From Ramlibacter humi (lineage in GTDB: Bacteria; Pseudomonadota; Gammaproteobacteria; Burkholderiales; Burkholderiaceae_C): a stretch of 52,840 nucleotides of DNA. Made by a program: the position numbers and the translations under genes. The DNA lies in the NCBI RefSeq assembly GCF_004681975.1, contig NZ_SMLK01000012.1:1-52840 (forward strand), read 5' to 3'. Below are positions 49,233 through 52,840 of this stretch, piece by piece (the stretch's first letter is position 1; each line of letters begins with the position of its first letter). Under the pieces are notes generated by a model. That model saw only the letters and a program-made list of their open reading frames with translations, ran no database searches and was not told the origin of the DNA.

Positions 49233-50438
49233 TCACCCGATCCGCGACGCCAGATCGAAGATCGGCAGATACATCAGCAGCACCAGCCCGCCGATGACGG
49301 TGCCGATCGCGATCATCAACAGGGGCTCGATCAGCCGGCTGGCCACTTCGATGTTGCGCGTGAGCGCGGCTTCGTAGAAGCCGGCAATGCGGTCCAGCAT
49401 TTGGGGCAGCGTGCCCGTCTTGTCCGCGGCGGCCAGCATGCCCGTTGCCACCGGATCGGCCAGGCCGCATTCCGCGAGCGCCGAGCTGATGGAAGCGCCG
49501 TTCGAGATCGCCCTCATGCCGTGCGCAAGGCGGATCTGATCGTGCGGGTCCAGCAGCACGCGACTGGACGCGAGTGCGTGAACGAGCGGGATGCCCCCCC
49601 CCGTCAGCAGGCACAGGCTGCGGTACATCTGCAGATGGCGAAACTCGCGCACCAGGCGCGAAATGATCGGAATCCCCGCAATGAGCCTGGCGCGCGTCTC
49701 GCGGCTTCGCAGAGCCGTCCAGCACGCACCAGCGGCCGCAAACAGCGCGGCGATGGCCAGGCCGTAGACGGTGGGGTTCTCATCGAGCAGCCTGCCCCAA
49801 GACAACAGCATCGCCGAGAGGAAAGGCAAGTCGCCGGTCGTGCCGTCGAGAAGGCGCGAGAACCGCGGGATGACCGCAAACACCAGGAACAGGAAAATCA
49901 CGGTGCCCAGGGCGAGCAGGAGGAGCGGATAGACGCATGCACCCACCGCGCGATCACGCAGTGCGCGGAAGCTTCTTTGGTGGGCGGCATACCTTTCCAG
50001 CGCAGACACCAGATCACCCGTTTGTTCACTGGCCGCTATGGTGGAGACGAGCAGGGCGGGGAATACTTCTTCATGCTCGCCCAGCGCCTGCGACAATGCC
50101 TGTCCCCCGCGCAGAGATTCGATCACTTGCGCCAGTAGGCGTTGGCCGGCGCTGGATTGCTCACGCATGGACAACACGTTCAACGCGTCGGTGATGGTCA
50201 TGCCCGCCCCGAGCAGCATCGCCAGGTCTTCCGCGAACACGCCTGCGTGAAACGCCGGCCCGGTCCAAGAGAAGCGCGCTTTCGGCATCAGGCCATCCTG
50301 GTGTGCCGCTTCGACGATCGTGAACCCCTGTTCGGTCAGTGCAGCGCAGGCCGATTCAACGCTTTCGCCTTGAACCTCGTGTCGGCACACCAACCCGCGC
50401 ACGTCGATCGCCACCACACGGAATCGCTTCAGATCCAT
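49233..50438 (-). CDS. gspF: GspF/PilC-type inner-membrane platform protein
   Basis: This 401-aa protein has two GspF cytoplasmic domains: EDLAMLLGAGMTITDALNVL and, in the second repeat, YRSLCLLTGGGIPLVHALAS. Three membrane segments are present (ACVYPLLLLALGTVIFLFLVFAVI, AIAALFAAAGACW, and the C-terminal PLLMIAIGTVIGGLVLLMYLPIF). The start ATG (50438) lies 11 bp after the gspG stop; the longer in-frame extension is not conserved. Confidence 0.95.
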   Translation of the reverse strand: MDLKRFRVVAIDVRGLVCRHEVQGESVESACAALTEQGFTIVEAAHQDGLMPKARFSWTGPAFHAGVFAEDLAMLLGAGMTITDALNVLSMREQSSAGQRLLAQVIESLRGGQALSQALGEHEEVFPALLVSTIAASEQTGDLVSALERYAAHQRSFRALRDRAVGACVYPLLLLALGTVIFLFLVFAVIPRFSRLLDGTTGDLPFLSAMLLSWGRLLDENPTVYGLAIAALFAAAGACWTALRSRETRARLIAGIPIISRLVREFRHLQMYRSLCLLTGGGIPLVHALASSRVLLDPHDQIRLAHGMRAISNGASISSALAECGLADPVATGMLAAADKTGTLPQMLDRIAGFYEAALTRNIEVASRLIEPLLMIAIGTVIGGLVLLMYLPIFDLASRIG

Positions 50439-50449
50439 GGACGCCAGCC

Positions 50450-50887
50450 CTATTGCGGCGCAGTCGCCAGCGAGATGTCGCTGGCGTCCCCATCGCCGCC
50501 CGGCTTTCCGTCGGAGCCGTAGGACAAGATATCCATTTCGCGACCGTCTGGCGAAAGCGTGTACACGTATGCATTCCCCCAAGGATCCAGAGGCACCCCC
50601 TTTTTCAGGTAAGGCCCTTGCCACTTCGGCGTGCCGGGCGGAGCGGTGAGCAATGCGCTCAATCCTGCATCTGCAGTAGGCAGTCGTCCCACATCGAGTC
50701 GGTACTGCTCCACAGCCTTCTCCAACGCGTCAATCTGTGCGCGGGCGATCTTGGCCTTCGACTTGCCGACGGTATCGAAGTAGCGCGGCACCACCAGCCC
50801 AGCGAGCAGGCCGATGATGACAACCACCACGAGGAGCTCTAGGAGGGTGAAGCCCGAGGAGTGATGTGATCGTCGGTCGCGAGCCAT
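50450..50887 (-). CDS. gspG: major pseudopilin GspG
   Basis: This 145-aa protein has the prepilin motif SSGFTLLELLVVVVIIGLLAG (cleavage after Gly, Glu5 present) and the T2SS major-pseudopilin C-terminus: LPTADAGLSALLTAPPGT, GPYLKKGVPLDPWGNAYVY, SPDGREMDILSYGSDGKPGG with the calcium-loop Asp residues. The start is ATG 50887, giving a leader of 13 residues. It is the first gene of the minus-strand secretion operon and diverges from the third RHS gene. Confidence 0.95.
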   Translation of the reverse strand: MARDRRSHHSSGFTLLELLVVVVIIGLLAGLVVPRYFDTVGKSKAKIARAQIDALEKAVEQYRLDVGRLPTADAGLSALLTAPPGTPKWQGPYLKKGVPLDPWGNAYVYTLSPDGREMDILSYGSDGKPGGDGDASDISLATAPQ

Positions 50888-51230
50888 TGCTGGCGCAGAA
50901 CTCGACGTGTGGATGCGCCAGTCCTCATCGACGCTGGCGGTCGCGCTTTCCAAAAGAGCCCCCCCTGATTTGTGGGGCGGGACTTTAGATGGGTTCGGTT
51001 CTAGACGCCAGATGACCTCGTCCACTTCGTGGCAGCGATGACACATTGACGAAATGAACAGGATTGACCTCCAGGCGAGCGCACACCTAGAGTGCCTCCG
51101 CGATGTGCTGCATGCGCTCGAACAATCGATAGCCCGCTTGTGCGGAACTTAGGGAGGACTCCAGGCCCACTCGTCACGCCGACGTTTCGGTGGACGGTAT
51201 GCGTCGTGGGTCGGGAGGGGTCGAACAACA
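50888..51230. other. divergent promoter region between gspG and the third RHS gene
   Basis: This 343-bp stretch has no convincing coding sequence. It must contain promoters for the secretion operon (leftward) and the RHS gene (rightward). I see no clear -35/-10 pair or operator that I would defend. GGGAGGGG (about 51213-51220) precedes the RHS ATG and may be its ribosome-binding site. Confidence 0.5.
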
Positions 51231-52840
51231 ATGAAAACATGGAATGAGGCCCTCCGGGGTCGATCTGCGGACGCGGCTGCGCCGCGCTGCTGGAATCTGT
51301 TCATTCGGATTGAGCGCAGGCGCTTCACGGCGGCTGGTCTTCTTTCGGCGAGCGTACGGGTCTTAGCCGTTCTGGCGACGTTCTTGTCGATGCATGCCCA
51401 TGCCTCGTTCCCGGCTGCCGACACCACACCGGTGGACCCCCCATCGTGGATCACGGTTCGGGATCCTTATGGAGGCCAAGGAACAGGGCCGACACCGAGT
51501 GCCGCGTGCGCCAAGCTGATTGCCAATCATGGCTATACGTTCACGGGGGCGGTGAAGAGCGGGACGCAGTGGCTGTGCACTGGTACTGGGAATGGTCACG
51601 ATCCATCTGTCGGTTTTTCGAACTTGCCTGTCAGCGACCAGTGTGCTGCCGGTTCCAGTTTCAATCCAATCACAGACAAGTGCATCCCTGCAGCGTGTCC
51701 GGCGAATGCCGCGCTGGAGGATTCTGGCTGCACATGTAAGGCGCAGTTTCGCGAGAACGCTGCTCACAACGGCTGCGAGGTCAAACAGACGTCGCGCGCT
51801 TTCTCTCCGTTTGGCGGTACGTCGGGTGTGGGGCCGTCGTATTGGGAAACCGTCCACGATCCTTACGGGGGCTATTGGCAAGGATCAACGCCGAGCGGCG
51901 CATGTGCCCAGTTGATCGCGAACCACGGCTACACCTTCACAGGTGCGGTCAAGAGTACTAGTGGTTGGTTGTGCACGGGTACCGGCAACGGCCACGATCC
52001 CTCTGTCGGTTTCTCCAACCTGCCGGTGTCGCCGAAATGTCCGAGCGGCACGGCTTTTGACCTGGATTCAGACCTTTGCTTCGCTGGTCCGCAGTGCCCG
52101 GTCAACGCAACGTACGACGCTGCGTCGAAGACTTGTGGTTGCGCGTTGGGCTATCAAGTGGCGCGCAACGGTACCGCTTGCGAGGCGCCCCCGCTGCCCC
52201 CTGGCGCGGCGTACGGACCACAGAACTCCTGCCCCGCCGAGGATGGCTCGGAGGTGGGCAAGCCGATCCTGCCGGGCACGGGAGCGAAGTCGAAAGTCCA
52301 AGTCGACTACGTTGATCCGGCGGGGCGCGGGCCCGACGTGGTGCGCACCTACCTGAGCAACGTTCGCGATGCCGTGGTGCCCATGGGCATCGGCTGGCGA
52401 CTGGGCCTGCTGCACGTGCTCGCGTCCACCAGCACGAGGGCGGTGATCACGCTGGGCGATGGCTATGTCATCACGTTCACCCGCGCCAACACGAGCTCGC
52501 CCTGGGCGGCGGCGGGTTCTGCCGACACGCTGACGATCTCTGGCACGCAATGGCGGATCAAGGATTCCCGAAACGATGACGTGTACCTGTTCGAGCCCAC
52601 GGGGACGGGTACAGCGTATGCCAAGAGCGTCACGCAGCGGAACGGCTGGGTGACCAGCTATGCGTACACCAACGGCCAGCTGACGCAGGTGGTCAATCCG
52701 TTCGGCCGCACGCTCTCGTTGGTGTACGCGCCGAGTGGGCTGCTGAAGTCCATCATGGCGCCGGACGGCCAGCTGATCCAGTACGCCTACGACACGGCCA
52801 ACCGGCTGACCTCTGTCACGTACGCCGACGGTGCGGTTCG
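51231..52840 (+). CDS. RHS-repeat protein, secreted, 3' end outside the window
   Basis: It is open for 536 codons to the window edge with no in-frame stop. The N-terminal extension contains a hydrophobic signal (VRVLAVLATFLSMHAHA, about 42-58). Residues 78-138 and 210-270 are a tandem copy of one module (DPYGG, TPSxACAxLIANHGYTFTGAVKS, WLCTGTGNGHDPSVGFSNLPVS). Each is followed by a Cys-rich EGF-like stretch. From about 330 the RHS N-terminal region begins (KSKVQVDYVDPAGRGPDVV, then RTYLSNVRDAVVPMGIGWRL), followed by YD-type repeats. It is transcribed away from gspG. A toxin domain would lie beyond the window. Confidence 0.9.
   Translation, partial: MKTWNEALRGRSADAAAPRCWNLFIRIERRRFTAAGLLSASVRVLAVLATFLSMHAHASFPAADTTPVDPPSWITVRDPYGGQGTGPTPSAACAKLIANHGYTFTGAVKSGTQWLCTGTGNGHDPSVGFSNLPVSDQCAAGSSFNPITDKCIPAACPANAALEDSGCTCKAQFRENAAHNGCEVKQTSRAFSPFGGTSGVGPSYWETVHDPYGGYWQGSTPSGACAQLIANHGYTFTGAVKSTSGWLCTGTGNGHDPSVGFSNLPVSPKCPSGTAFDLDSDLCFAGPQCPVNATYDAASKTCGCALGYQVARNGTACEAPPLPPGAAYGPQNSCPAEDGSEVGKPILPGTGAKSKVQVDYVDPAGRGPDVVRTYLSNVRDAVVPMGIGWRLGLLHVLASTSTRAVITLGDGYVITFTRANTSSPWAAAGSADTLTISGTQWRIKDSRNDDVYLFEPTGTGTAYAKSVTQRNGWVTSYAYTNGQLTQVVNPFGRTLSLVYAPSGLLKSIMAPDGQLIQYAYDTANRLTSVTYADGAV

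Overview
The window is GC-rich chromosomal DNA. Its gene content and order (aroE-tonB-like-rnb-yqiA-rodA, mpl, tlpA-like, accB-accC-prmA-DUF3426-pfkB-like, serS-tRNA-Ser) point to a betaproteobacterium of the Burkholderiales, most likely Comamonadaceae. This is inferred from gene content alone; no database was searched.

Layout. (1) 1-1003: two short minus-strand genes with the boundary structure of integron gene cassettes. There is an attC-like site between them, both stop codons lie inside R''-type boxes, and no integrase is visible. (2) 1004-1418: no gene, but a perfect 31-bp inverted repeat. (3) 1419-7388: ruvC, divergent from a catabolic operon made of E1 alpha and beta subunits of a TPP-dependent 2-oxo acid/acetoin-type dehydrogenase, a three-part TRAP transporter and a MarR regulator. 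A bicupin gene converges on it. (4) 8327-24564: envelope, lipid and aromatic amino acid housekeeping genes: BON lipoprotein, cdsA-like, plsC-like, CAP protein, mtgA, aroE, TonB-like, rnb, yqiA, rodA, a 6PGDH-type reductase, a receiver-cyclase-kinase fusion, tldD, and a DAHP synthase gene. The DAHP synthase gene is preceded by a readable transcription attenuator whose leader peptide is rich in Phe, Tyr and Trp. (5) 24575-35268: mpl, tlpA-like, accBC, prmA, a PfkB kinase, an SDR, a VOC protein, serS and tRNA-Ser(CGA), plus a 52-aa lipoprotein gene too short for normal ORF calling. (6) 35322-52840: an accessory region. A compact minus-strand operon encodes a type II secretion/type IV pilus-like machine: GspG, GspF, GspE, PilM/GspL-, PilN-, PilO/GspM- and PilP/GspC-like proteins, a lipoprotein TPR-secretin and three more pseudopilin-like proteins. 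It leads into two translationally coupled YD-repeat (RHS) proteins and a putative immunity gene. A third RHS gene diverges from gspG and runs off the window end.

The most interesting unit is region 6. All three RHS proteins appear to carry Sec-type signal peptides, unlike usual T6SS-delivered RHS proteins, and they flank a self-contained T2SS-like machine. The downstream RHS protein ends in a 148-aa variable tail with a His-then-Asn-Asn-Cys arrangement suggesting a permuted papain-like toxin. It is followed, through a TGATG junction, by a small membrane-anchored protein. A 583/588-bp direct duplication of pseudopilin DNA, decayed on one side, brackets the RHS genes, and an inverted gspG remnant lies between them and the operon, so the locus has been rearranged repeatedly.

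A second window-wide pattern is that at least eleven genes have a -10-like hexamer ending only 6-10 nt before the start codon, which predicts leaderless or nearly leaderless transcripts.
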